Shown here in pieces: positions 13,733 to 22,448 of a stretch of DNA of 29,466 bases. Source of the stretch: Nocardioidaceae bacterium (lineage in GTDB: Bacteria > Actinomycetota > Actinomycetes > Propionibacteriales > Nocardioidaceae); the NCBI GenBank assembly GCA_013696015.1, contig JACCZI010000073.1, positions 1 through 29,466 of the forward strand, read 5' to 3'. The notes beneath the pieces were generated by a model. The model worked only from the letters and a program-made list of their open reading frames with translations. It had not been told where the DNA came from and searched no databases. The position numbers and the translations under genes are program-made. Position 1 is the stretch's first letter, and every line of letters starts with the position of its first letter.

Positions 13733-15607
13733 TCACGCAGCAAGGAGGGACTCGAGCAGCTCGGCGATGATGTCGAAGCCGTGCTGGGTCAGGATCGACT
13801 CGGCGTGGAACTGGATGCCGGCGCAGCCCGGCCCCCGGACGAGATGAACGTCGCCGGTCTCGGGGTCGGTCTCCACCTCGATGCCGTCGGGCAGGCCGCC
13901 AGCGGGGACCCGCGCCACGAACGTGTTGTAGAAGCCGACAACCTCCGGGCGACCGAGCACCGGCAGCCGGGTCTGTGTGCCTTGGAAGACGATGTCCTTG
14001 TACGCCAGCTCCAGGCCCAGCTCGGCGCACAGCACCTGGTGACCGAGGCAGACGGCGAGCAGCGGCTGTCTCCGCTCCCTGCTGCGCTGGATGACCGCCC
14101 GGAAGGCGGCGATCTTCGGGTGGGCGACGTCGCGGGGATCCCCCGGTCCCGGTCCGACCACGACGACGTCGGCGCGGTCGATGTCGTGCGGTGACCACCG
14201 CTCGTGGCCCACCACCCGTGACTCGACACCGAGCACGCCGAGCATGTGGGCCAGCATGTTCACGAAGTCGTCCTCACCGTCGACGATCACCGCCCGGCGC
14301 CCGGCCAGCGCCGGATCGGTGGGGGTCGCCGCCTGGTCGGCCAGCCAGAAGGGGCTGAGCCGGGAGTTCCGCGACCCCAGTGCGATTCGCACGTCGTCGT
14401 GCGTGAGCCCGCTGACATCGTCTCCGTCAGGGGCAGGCGCCTCGACGAGGCCGAAGGCGGTCAGGATCCCGGCCGCCTTGGCATGCGTCTCAGCGACCTC
14501 GCGCGCCGGATCGGAGTCTCGGACAAGCGTCGCGCCCGCGGTGACGCTGAGCCGTCCTGCGAGGTCGACGTCGGCGGTGCGGATGAGGATCGGGGCGTCG
14601 ACAACCGCGGCGCCGTCGGAGCCTCGGCCGATCAGTGCGATCGCGGCGCCGTAGTAGCCGCGGCCGTACGACTCGTACCGCTTGATGAGGCGGCAGGCGT
14701 TCTGCACCGGGCTTCCGGTGACGGTCGCCGCAAACATGGAGTCGCGCAGCACCTGGCGCGGGTCGCGGGTTGTCCGGCCGGCCAGCAGGTACTCGGTGTG
14801 GACCAGGTGAGACATCTGCTTGAGGTACGGGCCGAGCACGAGGCCGCCCTCGTTGCAGATGTCGCACATCATCTTGAGCTCCTCGTCGACCACCATGAAG
14901 AGCTCGTAGATCTCCTTCTCGTCGGCGAGGAATGCGAGCAGGGCCGACCGCCGCTCTTCGGCCGAGCGCGCTCCGCCGAGCCGCAACGTGCCACTGATCG
15001 GGTTCATCCGGACGCTGCCGGCCTCGATGCTCACGTGCCGCTCCGGGCTGGCACCGATCAGGTAGCGGTTGCCGGTGAACACGCAGAACGTCCAGTACGC
15101 GCCGCGCTCGGTCTCGAGCAGTCGGCGCAGCACGCTCAGGGCCTGTTGGGTGCCCCAGGGCGCCAGCTGGGCTTCGTAGCGGCGGGCGATGACGAGGTTG
15201 GCGCCCTGGCCGTTGCCGATCTCGTCCCGGATGACTGCCTCGACGACACCCGCGTACGTCTGGTCGTCGATGTCGAAGGCGCCGCCGCCGGGCCGGCCCA
15301 CCGGCTCGTGGGGCAGCATGCTCAGCAGCTCCCCGAGCGGCACCTCGTGTTGCTCCTCGAGACGGATGTGCGACAGCGGGGTCCCGTCCTGGTGGGCCTC
15401 GAACCCTCGCTCGCGCAGCTGCGCGTACGGCACGAGCACCAGCGAGTCGAACCGGTGACCCGGTGACGGCACGCCCTGCTGCAGCGGAATGTCTGCGAGC
15501 TCGGTGAGGTCGCTTCGCGTCCCGCCGAGCAGGGTGACCGTGTCGGAGCTGCCCATCCGGATGACGGCCCATGCCGGGGCGTCGAGGAGATTTGCGAGCA
15601 CATTCAC
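13733..15607 (-). CDS. PhzE-like anthranilate/ADIC synthase (chorismate-binding plus glutaminase fusion)
   Basis: A 624-residue single-chain enzyme. Residues about 90-400 form the chorismate-utilising domain (GASPERHVSIEAG, MNPISGT, ATVTGSPVQNACRLIKRYE, GYYGAAIALIG). Residues about 435-620 form a class I glutamine amidotransferase with Cys520 in CLGHQVL, and His601 and Glu603 in QFHAES. This order and the GSPVQNACRLI segment resemble PhzE, which makes 2-amino-2-deoxyisochorismate from chorismate and glutamine, rather than the usual separate TrpE and TrpG. No other phenazine or tryptophan gene is in the window. GTG 15607 overlaps the phosphoesterase stop (GTGA), so it is translationally coupled. 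It could instead be an anthranilate synthase used for a secondary metabolite or quinolone-like signal; product specificity cannot be read by eye. Confidence 0.88.
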   Translation of the reverse strand: MNVLANLLDAPAWAVIRMGSSDTVTLLGGTRSDLTELADIPLQQGVPSPGHRFDSLVLVPYAQLRERGFEAHQDGTPLSHIRLEEQHEVPLGELLSMLPHEPVGRPGGGAFDIDDQTYAGVVEAVIRDEIGNGQGANLVIARRYEAQLAPWGTQQALSVLRRLLETERGAYWTFCVFTGNRYLIGASPERHVSIEAGSVRMNPISGTLRLGGARSAEERRSALLAFLADEKEIYELFMVVDEELKMMCDICNEGGLVLGPYLKQMSHLVHTEYLLAGRTTRDPRQVLRDSMFAATVTGSPVQNACRLIKRYESYGRGYYGAAIALIGRGSDGAAVVDAPILIRTADVDLAGRLSVTAGATLVRDSDPAREVAETHAKAAGILTAFGLVEAPAPDGDDVSGLTHDDVRIALGSRNSRLSPFWLADQAATPTDPALAGRRAVIVDGEDDFVNMLAHMLGVLGVESRVVGHERWSPHDIDRADVVVVGPGPGDPRDVAHPKIAAFRAVIQRSRERRQPLLAVCLGHQVLCAELGLELAYKDIVFQGTQTRLPVLGRPEVVGFYNTFVARVPAGGLPDGIEVETDPETGDVHLVRGPGCAGIQFHAESILTQHGFDIIAELLESLLAA

Positions 15608-17202
15608 GATGGGCCCCGGACAGCGGCTCGGGCCACGCCGGTGGCGATCGGCTGGTACGGCGCCACCTCGACGATGCCGCCCGTGGCGAACCCGACCGGC
15701 TGCAGGCCCACCGGCCGGCCGTCTCGGAAGGTGACCAGCGTGACCTGCGCGTCCCGGCGCAGCGCCGCGCCGAGCGCGAAGGCGTACGCGGCGCCACCCG
15801 TGGTGCCGTTGCTGTACGTCGTCGTGGGCCGCCCGGCGACCGGGTATGCCGTGTCCGGTCCGAGCTGGCGGTGCACGTGCCCGGAGACGACGAGGTCGAC
15901 GCAGCCCGACTCGGCAGCAGCGAGGCCGGTGGTCGGACTGTGGACCACGACCACGTCGACGTCACCGTCCTCGCAGGCCGCGCTCGCAAGGCGGGCGCCC
16001 TGCTCCTCGACGGTCTCGGCGCCTTCGGTACGGATTGCCGTGAGCCCGCTGCTGCGCGGGTCGGAGTCACCGATGAAGCGGATGCCGGCGACGGTCTCCG
16101 GTTCGCCGCTGAGCACGGTGAAGCCGGCGTCGGCGTACGCCGCAGGCACCGCGTCCCCCGAGTCGTGGTTGCCTGCGACCACGACGACGTCGAAGCCGTC
16201 GAAGGCGTCGGCGAGGGAGTTGATGCTGAACGTCTCCCAGTCACCGCCGCTCGACGTGTCGTCGCCGGCGTCGATGACGAAGGTCGCGCCGCCAGCATCG
16301 GCGACCGCGCGGGCGACCGGGTCCATGCCGATGTTGTCGTGCCGGTCCGCGACCAGCAACCCGACGGTCTCGTCCTCCAGCGGCTGGCGGATGCGATCGG
16401 CGACGTCGGCGACGCTCTGCGCCAACGCGCCGTAGAACTCCACCGACTGGCGGTAGGTCGCCAGAGCGCTGTCGACCAACTCGACGCCACCACGGGTGGC
16501 GCCACCGGTGGACACCTCGACATCGCGGAGCCGATCGTCCAGCGCCAGGTCGGGGAACAGCTCCGGGACGCGCACCCACTCCTCCTGGCCCGAGGCGGAC
16601 TCCGCCGCCCCGGCGCCGGGCAGCACGGAAGCGGCCAGCGCGAAGGCGGTCGCAGTGACGACACCCGCGCCCGCCAACAACGGACGGGGCCGCGGCTTGG
16701 TGACCACTCGACGCGCCCCCGCAGCGAGCTGCGTCCGGCGCTGGGGACCGACCAGCCGCCACAACGCGGCGAGCAGCAGCGCCACGAGGACGCCGGCACC
16801 GAGCCCGCGTACGGCGGCGGCTACCGCCATCGCGGTAGTGGTGGCACGGATCCGGCGCACCTCGCCGTCGGGCTGGCTGGCGATCAACGCGTCGCGCTGG
16901 ATCAGCTCGTTGACGCTGCCGACGTCGGTGTCGCCGACATCGACCCGGACCCCGAGACCGAACGGCTCGTCGGTGGCGACGCGTACCCGGGGCACGAGCG
17001 GCCCGAAGTCCAGCGTGGCGTAGCCGTCGAAGGTGGGTGACACCGTCGTCGTGTGCGCCCCGATCACTACGACACGGGAGTCGGAGCGGAAGCCGGTGAA
17101 GCCCACCGCCACCGCTACTCCGAGCCCGACGACCAGCAGCGCCAGGGCCGCGCCGGTTCGTTTCGGGATGGCCCCGAGACGAGACGCGCCAGCGCCCGTC
17201 AT
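15604..17202 (-). CDS. Membrane-anchored calcineurin-like metallophosphoesterase
   Basis: 532 residues. A first membrane helix (about 17-36), an extracytoplasmic domain of about 100 residues and two more helices (about 143-165 and 188-210) precede a phosphoesterase domain (about 270-500). The metal ligands appear in order: VADRHDNIG (DxH), DAGDDTSSG (GDxx), VAGNHDSGD (GNHD), VVVHSPTTG (His) and VSGHVHRQLG (GHxH). All five motifs are present, so it should be active on a phosphoester, for example a nucleotide, phosphoprotein or lipid. With three helices the catalytic domain would lie outside the cell if the N-terminus is inside. ATG 17202 overlaps the HelR stop as ATGA; the longer open frame to 17301 lies inside helR and is not used. 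It sits between an RNA polymerase-recycling ATPase and a PhzE-like enzyme in one operon. Confidence 0.9.
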   Translation of the reverse strand: MTGAGASRLGAIPKRTGAALALLVVGLGVAVAVGFTGFRSDSRVVVIGAHTTTVSPTFDGYATLDFGPLVPRVRVATDEPFGLGVRVDVGDTDVGSVNELIQRDALIASQPDGEVRRIRATTTAMAVAAAVRGLGAGVLVALLLAALWRLVGPQRRTQLAAGARRVVTKPRPRPLLAGAGVVTATAFALAASVLPGAGAAESASGQEEWVRVPELFPDLALDDRLRDVEVSTGGATRGGVELVDSALATYRQSVEFYGALAQSVADVADRIRQPLEDETVGLLVADRHDNIGMDPVARAVADAGGATFVIDAGDDTSSGGDWETFSINSLADAFDGFDVVVVAGNHDSGDAVPAAYADAGFTVLSGEPETVAGIRFIGDSDPRSSGLTAIRTEGAETVEEQGARLASAACEDGDVDVVVVHSPTTGLAAAESGCVDLVVSGHVHRQLGPDTAYPVAGRPTTTYSNGTTGGAAYAFALGAALRRDAQVTLVTFRDGRPVGLQPVGFATGGIVEVAPYQPIATGVARAAVRGPS

Positions 17203-19346
17203 GCCTGCCGGCTGCCGATGCGGTGCAACCAGGCGGCGTCGGTGCTGACCGTGACCAGCCGCGACGTGGCGCGCGTCAGCACGACATAGAGGGTGCGCCA
17301 TCCCGACTGCGCCTCGCCCGCGATCTCACCCGGCTCGACGACCACCACGCCGTCGAACTCCAGACCCTTGATGTCGAGCCCGTCGAGCACCAGCACCCGC
17401 CCGCCGTAGCGTCGTAGGTCATCGGTGACCAGCGCCTCGACGCGCGACCGGCTCCGTTGTGACGTCACCACCGCCACGGTGCCTTCGACCGCCTCCGCCA
17501 CGGCGCGCAGCACATGGCGGGTGGTCGCGTCGCGAGCCCCGGTGTCGACCACCCGGTGATCCGGCTGGATGCCGGTGCGGCGGACCGCGTGCGGCAGATC
17601 CGGGTGCGCCACCGCAACCCTGGCCACCCGGGCGGCGACATCGAAGATCTCCGCCGAGTTGCGGTAGTTGGTCGACAGCCTGAACGCATGCTCGGGCTTT
17701 CCGGCCAGCGCCTCCTCCCGCGCGGCGGCCGCCTCCCGCGGCAGCGGCCAGGCCGACTGCGCCGGGTCACCCACCACTGTCCAGCTCGCGTAGCGCCCCC
17801 GCCGACCCAGCATCCGCCACTGCATCGGCGACAGATCCTGCGCCTCGTCCACCAACAGGTGCGCGTACGAGTCGTCCTCGGTGCGCTGCGTCGCCCGCAA
17901 CCGCCCGGCAGCCTCCTCGCGCTCGAACGACAACAGCTGCCGTGGTGCCGGTCCCTCGACCAGGTCGCGAGCCGAACCCTCGGGCACGTCGCCGAGGAGG
18001 TAGCGGAGCTCGTCGATCAGCGGTACGTCCTCGACGGCCGGGTCGTCGCGGGACCGCCACGACGCCGTCAACGCCTCGATCTCCTGCGGTGTCAGGTCGT
18101 CGCACGCGTACGAACGCAGCCGGTCGGAGTCGTGCAGCCATCGCCACACATCGACCGCGTCCAGAGGCGGCCACCACGACAAGACGAACTCCTCGAACTG
18201 CGGCGAACCGGTCAACGCGTCGACGAAGTCGTCCCGCCCGCGCTCGCGGCCGCGCTCACCCTGCACCTGCCGCCACAGCAGGTCGACGAGCTGCTGCGCG
18301 GCCTTGGCGGCCGCCCGGTTGCGCCGCTGGCCGCCGGACAGCAGGGAGCGGCGCAGCCGGCGCAGCGCGCCGGTGTCGAGTGTCACCACGTCGTCGCGGT
18401 AGAAGAACCGGAACGAGCTCGGCTCCCCCGGCACCTGCCCGCGCGCGGCACGCGCCAGCACCTGGCACATCCGCATCGAACCCTTGACCACGGCCACCTG
18501 CGGGGCGTCGTGCCGGCCGGCGGAGACGCCGTCCACGACCGCTCCGATCGAGCGCAACGTCACGCTGGTCTCACCGAGGCTCGGCAGCACCCGGTCGATG
18601 TAGGACATGAAGACGCTCGACGGGCCCACGATCATCACGCCGCCGCTCTCGAAACGCCGCCGCTCGGTGTACAGCAGGTACGCCGCGCGGTGCAGGGCCA
18701 CCACGGTCTTGCCGGTCCCCGGCCCGCCGGCGATCGTGGTCACCCCCCGGCTCGGGGCGCGAATCGCCTCGTCCTGCTCCTTCTGGATCGTCGCGACGAC
18801 CGAGTGCATGTACGCGTCGCGGGCCCGGCCCAACTGCGCCAGCAGAGCCCCCTCGCCCACGACGACCATGTCGTCGGGTGCGGCGTCGGCGTCCAGCAGG
18901 TCATCCTCGACGCCGACCACCCGGGAGGCCTTGCAGCGCAGCACCCGCCGGCGCACGACACCTGACGGCTCCTGGGCGGTCGCCTGGTAGAACACCGCGG
19001 CAGCCGGGGCCCGCCAGTCGAGCAGCATCACCTCGCGGGCGGCATCGCGCAGGCCGATCCGTCCGATGTAGCGTGCCGCCCCGTCGACGAGATCGAGGCG
19101 CCCGAACACCAGCCCCTCGTGCGCGGCGTCGAGCGCGGCGATACGCCTGGCGGCCTGGTAGACCATGGCGTCGCGCTCGACCAGCCCGCCCTCGTGACCG
19201 AGCCGGGCCCGGCCGTGTCCCTCGGCGGCCAGCGCCTGCGCGGACTTCGCGGCCTCATCCAGCCGCAGGTAGATGCCATCGACGTAGCGCTGTTCGGCGG
19301 CGATCTCGCGCTCGGCGACGCCCGACATCACCGGTTCGGCAGACAC
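17199..19346 (-). CDS. helR: HelD/HelR-like RNA polymerase-recycling ATPase (UvrD/RecF-type motor)
   Basis: 715 residues with the superfamily-1 motor motifs: Walker A AGGPGTGKT (about 210), Walker B LLVDEAQDLS, motif III TVVGDPAQS, motif IV STNYRNSAEI, motif V DIKGLEFDGVVVVEPGEI and motif VI YVVLTRATSRL. A charged N-terminal helical arm (EREIAAEQRYVDGIYLRLDE) and a long divergent insertion between the motor halves are typical of HelD proteins, which enter RNA polymerase channels and strip it from DNA. In streptomycetes and some mycobacteria the HelR branch protects polymerase from rifamycins. Start GTG 19346 has AAAGGAG 4 bases upstream (19351-19357) and a -10-like TAGACT further up. It leads the coupled operon with the phosphoesterase and the PhzE-like gene. 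HelD membership is strong; drug protection is inference. Confidence 0.88.
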   Translation of the reverse strand: MSAEPVMSGVAEREIAAEQRYVDGIYLRLDEAAKSAQALAAEGHGRARLGHEGGLVERDAMVYQAARRIAALDAAHEGLVFGRLDLVDGAARYIGRIGLRDAAREVMLLDWRAPAAAVFYQATAQEPSGVVRRRVLRCKASRVVGVEDDLLDADAAPDDMVVVGEGALLAQLGRARDAYMHSVVATIQKEQDEAIRAPSRGVTTIAGGPGTGKTVVALHRAAYLLYTERRRFESGGVMIVGPSSVFMSYIDRVLPSLGETSVTLRSIGAVVDGVSAGRHDAPQVAVVKGSMRMCQVLARAARGQVPGEPSSFRFFYRDDVVTLDTGALRRLRRSLLSGGQRRNRAAAKAAQQLVDLLWRQVQGERGRERGRDDFVDALTGSPQFEEFVLSWWPPLDAVDVWRWLHDSDRLRSYACDDLTPQEIEALTASWRSRDDPAVEDVPLIDELRYLLGDVPEGSARDLVEGPAPRQLLSFEREEAAGRLRATQRTEDDSYAHLLVDEAQDLSPMQWRMLGRRGRYASWTVVGDPAQSAWPLPREAAAAREEALAGKPEHAFRLSTNYRNSAEIFDVAARVARVAVAHPDLPHAVRRTGIQPDHRVVDTGARDATTRHVLRAVAEAVEGTVAVVTSQRSRSRVEALVTDDLRRYGGRVLVLDGLDIKGLEFDGVVVVEPGEIAGEAQSGWRTLYVVLTRATSRLVTVSTDAAWLHRIGSRQA

Positions 19347-19350
19347 CTCG

Positions 19351-19391
19351 CTCCTTTGTGCGCTCGGCGGACACGCGAACCGACAAGTCTA
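19351..19391 (-). promoter_or_regulatory. Promoter -10 (TAGACT) and ribosome site (AAAGGAG) of the helR operon
   Basis: In the 47-base gap after the M36 peptidase stop the minus strand has TAGACT (19391-19386), then about 28 bases, then AAAGGAG (19357-19351) and GTG at 19346. This implies a separate promoter and a short untranslated leader. I do not see the inverted-repeat rifamycin-associated element known upstream of some streptomycete rifamycin-response genes. Confidence 0.45.
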
Positions 19392-19393
19392 GG

Positions 19394-22354
19394 TCAGGAG
19401 CCGGTGCCGAACACCTCGATCTCGGTGACATCGATGAAGTCGCAGCCGCTGTAGGGGCCCGGACACGGGTTGGCCGGGTAGTCACTGCGCTGGAACACCT
19501 GCGGCGCGACCATCGTGAACCGGACATCGGTGACGTTCGCCGTCGTACCCCCGTTCAGCGTCACCTGGTTGAGCCGGCCACGGTCGTCGGGAGTGAACTG
19601 ACCACTGGCGGCCGCCTCGAACGTCGTACCGTCGGTCGATGTCTCGATCTTGTAGTCGCCGGTCGACGCGCTCGCCCCATCCCCGCAGTTCGCGGTCGGG
19701 TCGATACCCATGGTGGTGACGTCGACGGCTCGCGGGAGGTGGATCGTGACCGACTTCGGCGTCCGCGCCGATGGCTGCCCGTCCCGGCCGAGGTTGGCCG
19801 TGCTGCTCCATCCGTTCGACACAGACTGGTCGATGGCGGCCGGCGGACCGCACGACCGGCCGTAGTCCGGTCCGTCGAACGCGGTGATCGAGGCACCACC
19901 GGCCGATGCAGCCCAGTCGCGGCGAAGCATCCAGTTGCGGACCCTGGTGCCCTCCCTGACGCGGACAACGGCGGACTTGGTGTCGTATCCGTCGTTCGAG
20001 AGCGCGACAACTTTCGGGTAGCGGCCCACCGGCACCGGACCCAGCGAGTACCGCCCGGCGGGACCGGTCCGGGTGGACGGGTTCGTCGCAAACGGCGAAC
20101 CCTGCCAGGCGACCACCACACGGACACCCGGCAGCGGATCGCCGGTGATCGAGTCGCGCACGATGCCGCGCAAACCTCCGATCGGGGTGTTGGGTGGCGG
20201 GGGGACACGGAAGCTCTCACCCGGCGCCGTGTCGTTGCCGTTGAGCGAACCGGCGTAGTAGCCCATGCCCCGGTGTGCGAAGACCCGCCACAGCGCGTCA
20301 TGGTGCTTACCTCCGAAGACGGCCATGTCGGCGAGCAGGACGGCGTTGCGCTCGTCGAGGAACGACGGGTTGGCCGGCGACAGCTCCATCGCCCGCGTGA
20401 CCAGCGACTCCGACACCCGCGAGCCGACCCGGTCCCTCAGGTCCCACAGGGTTTGCGCCCAGATCTCGCCGTCGTCGTGCACCTCCGGGCCACCGCCGAC
20501 CCGCCCGTAGTCGCCGTAGGTGTAGCCGCCCCGGTGCCCGGTCAGGCCGCCCGGGCACCGCTTGGTCCTCGCTCCCACCTTGCAGTCGATGGGCTCGGTA
20601 CGGTCGAGGGCCACCCCGGCGCCGTCGTACCGGAAGAGCACGACGTCACCGGACTTCTTCTGGTCGAACTCGAGGCCCCTGCGGACCAGGTAGTCCATCG
20701 CGTACCAGTCGCTCCACGCCTCGCCCATCGCACCGGCCTGGACAGGGCCAAGCGTCGAGCGCCCGGACGCGTCGACGACGAGCCGGTTGGACAGTCCGTG
20801 GACGTACTCGTGGTAGACCGTGTCGGCCTCGTCGCCCACATTGGTCGGCGCGAACGGGTCACCGTCGGGATAGCTGGTGCCCGGCAGGTGCTGCAGGTAC
20901 AGCTGCATCCGGGGCGACGTGCCGTCCGGCGGTGTGGCCATGTTGGCGTTGTCGACGTGGTTGGCGTCGGGCAGGCCGTCGACGGTGTCCGCGCCGTCGT
21001 CGGTCTGGACCTGGACCGCGTCGGTGTCCTCGCCCTTGCCGGTGAAGTTCCTCCGCTGGAAGTTGCCGGCAGCCTCGGTGAACCCGATCGGTGCCCTCAG
21101 CAGGTGGTCGTGGAACTGGTTGACGAAGTAGAAGGCCTGGGCGCCGTTCTGGTCGCGGTTCACCTGCCACGAGTACGGCTTGTTCGGGTTCCACGAACAT
21201 GGGAAGGGATCCCTTGCCTGGTTGCAGAACGAGACGTCTTTCAGCCGGAAAGGCTTCAGCTCGTACGCCCACGACCGTGGCTCCACCGGCCGGATCTCCT
21301 CGCCCCGGTTCGCCTTACCGTCATCGTTGACATCGGCGTAGGTGTGCGCGTTGTTGCCGTGCAGCAGCTTCGCCTTGCCCGCCAGCCAGCCCCGGCGGCT
21401 GAGGTTGACCGGTCGCTGGCGGCCGCCGTGGCGGGCACCGGGGAAGTAGCGGTACGCGATCGCCGTTGCATCCTGCTTGGATCGGGGCTCCGAGGACGCG
21501 TCGCTCTCGAGGCTGCGTCTGTAGAGGATCGCCCCGGTGGCGGAGTCGATGACCTGCAGCGCCGGATGGACGGCCGACATCGTGATCGTCTCCCAGGCGT
21601 GACGGGTGCCGTCGAGGGTCTGGAACAGCACCGCGCGAGCGCTGTCACCGGGACCGGCTGAGGTCGGCTCCCGGAGGTCGGATCGCGCCGCAGCGATGGC
21701 AGCCGGACCGCTGGTCACGAGGTCTCCGGCGGGGACGGCGCGCAGCGCGGGAACCGGGGAGCCGCCGATGCTGAGCAGGCGTCCGTCCCGCGTGACAGCG
21801 GCCTGCAAGCCGTTGCCGAACAACGGCACGCCGCCGGCTGACTGCACCCACGACAGGTGGTGGATGCCTTCGATGTCGACGTAGTCGCGGCGCAGCCTCA
21901 GAGCGGCGATGTCTCTTGTGTCGAGCCCGAAGGCGCCCGCATGGGTGCGGACGTACTCCAGCGCGATCCCGGCGGCTGGTGCACTGCTGCGCTCGGTGAG
22001 GAAGCCGTCGAGCCGGGCTAACTGGCGGGGCGTTCCGGTCAACCCGTCCATGTCGACAACACCCTGCACGCCGAGCGTCTCACGCAGCGTCTGCGCCTCG
22101 CGGCGAGTGCTCGCGCGGGCAGCCCGGTTCGTGAGGACCGTCCGAGAGTGCGTGGTGGTCCCGAGACGTGCGTCGTAGAAGCCTCTGGCGCGTCCCAGGT
22201 TGTCGTCGCCGGCGGCCGTGCTCACCGTTGCGCGAGCGGTTGACCCGGCCGTGGCGCCGGCTTGCGGCAGCGCCGACGCGGCCGGTCCGGCTCCGAGTGC
22301 AACGGCCGCCGTGACGGCCACCAGTCGTCGAGACGTACGTGTCCGCGCGGTCAT
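19394..22354 (-). CDS. Secreted M36 (fungalysin-type) zinc metallopeptidase with accessory C-terminal domains
   Basis: 986 residues. A signal peptide (about 1-28: basic TSRRLV, then a hydrophobic core ending near AASALP) precedes a fungalysin/thermolysin propeptide region. The catalytic domain carries HEYVHG (His515, Glu516, His519) and the third zinc ligand Glu545 in GEAWSDWYAMDYL, with correct gluzincin spacing. After about residue 690 comes a carboxypeptidase-regulatory-like beta-sandwich (IVRDSITGDPLPGVRVVV ... AGRYSLGPVPVG). A C-terminal discoidin-like domain (about 790-986) holds paired cysteines near SCGPP, NCGDG and PCPGPYSGCDF. ATG 22354 has GGAGAGGA 4-11 bases upstream; a longer open frame to 22477 lacks a signal peptide and is rejected. 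It is probably an exoenzyme that breaks down extracellular protein. Confidence 0.92.
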   Translation of the reverse strand: MTARTRTSRRLVAVTAAVALGAGPAASALPQAGATAGSTARATVSTAAGDDNLGRARGFYDARLGTTTHSRTVLTNRAARASTRREAQTLRETLGVQGVVDMDGLTGTPRQLARLDGFLTERSSAPAAGIALEYVRTHAGAFGLDTRDIAALRLRRDYVDIEGIHHLSWVQSAGGVPLFGNGLQAAVTRDGRLLSIGGSPVPALRAVPAGDLVTSGPAAIAAARSDLREPTSAGPGDSARAVLFQTLDGTRHAWETITMSAVHPALQVIDSATGAILYRRSLESDASSEPRSKQDATAIAYRYFPGARHGGRQRPVNLSRRGWLAGKAKLLHGNNAHTYADVNDDGKANRGEEIRPVEPRSWAYELKPFRLKDVSFCNQARDPFPCSWNPNKPYSWQVNRDQNGAQAFYFVNQFHDHLLRAPIGFTEAAGNFQRRNFTGKGEDTDAVQVQTDDGADTVDGLPDANHVDNANMATPPDGTSPRMQLYLQHLPGTSYPDGDPFAPTNVGDEADTVYHEYVHGLSNRLVVDASGRSTLGPVQAGAMGEAWSDWYAMDYLVRRGLEFDQKKSGDVVLFRYDGAGVALDRTEPIDCKVGARTKRCPGGLTGHRGGYTYGDYGRVGGGPEVHDDGEIWAQTLWDLRDRVGSRVSESLVTRAMELSPANPSFLDERNAVLLADMAVFGGKHHDALWRVFAHRGMGYYAGSLNGNDTAPGESFRVPPPPNTPIGGLRGIVRDSITGDPLPGVRVVVAWQGSPFATNPSTRTGPAGRYSLGPVPVGRYPKVVALSNDGYDTKSAVVRVREGTRVRNWMLRRDWAASAGGASITAFDGPDYGRSCGPPAAIDQSVSNGWSSTANLGRDGQPSARTPKSVTIHLPRAVDVTTMGIDPTANCGDGASASTGDYKIETSTDGTTFEAAASGQFTPDDRGRLNQVTLNGGTTANVTDVRFTMVAPQVFQRSDYPANPCPGPYSGCDFIDVTEIEVFGTGS

Positions 22355-22388
22355 GGAGTCCTCTCCGGAGCCGGCGGCGACGGCCGGG

Positions 22389-22412
22389 CGGTTTAGCCTC
22401 CCGCCAAAACCG
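22389..22412. repeat. Inverted repeat between the hydratase-family gene and the M36 peptidase gene
   Basis: CGGTTT (22389-22394) and AAACCG (22407-22412) face each other across 12 bases in the 94-base gap. It could be a weak terminator for the hydratase-family gene or an operator in the peptidase promoter; there is no way to choose from sequence alone. Confidence 0.35.
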
Positions 22413-22448
22413 TCGCACGGCAAGGCGTTGGCCACTCCCGCGCAGCAC

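Noticed and set aside
13733..15607. Phenazine biosynthetic cluster
   Set aside because: Only a PhzE-like gene is present; PhzD, F, G, A and B homologues are absent from the window.
19347..19393. Rifamycin-associated inverted element upstream of helR
   Set aside because: I looked for a long GC-rich inverted repeat in the helR promoter and found none, so rifamycin induction is not claimed.
18878..21661. 927-codon open frame on the plus strand across helR and the M36 peptidase gene
   Set aside because: It spans two well-supported minus-strand genes and their intergenic gap, and encodes Arg/Val/Asp-rich sequence without motifs.
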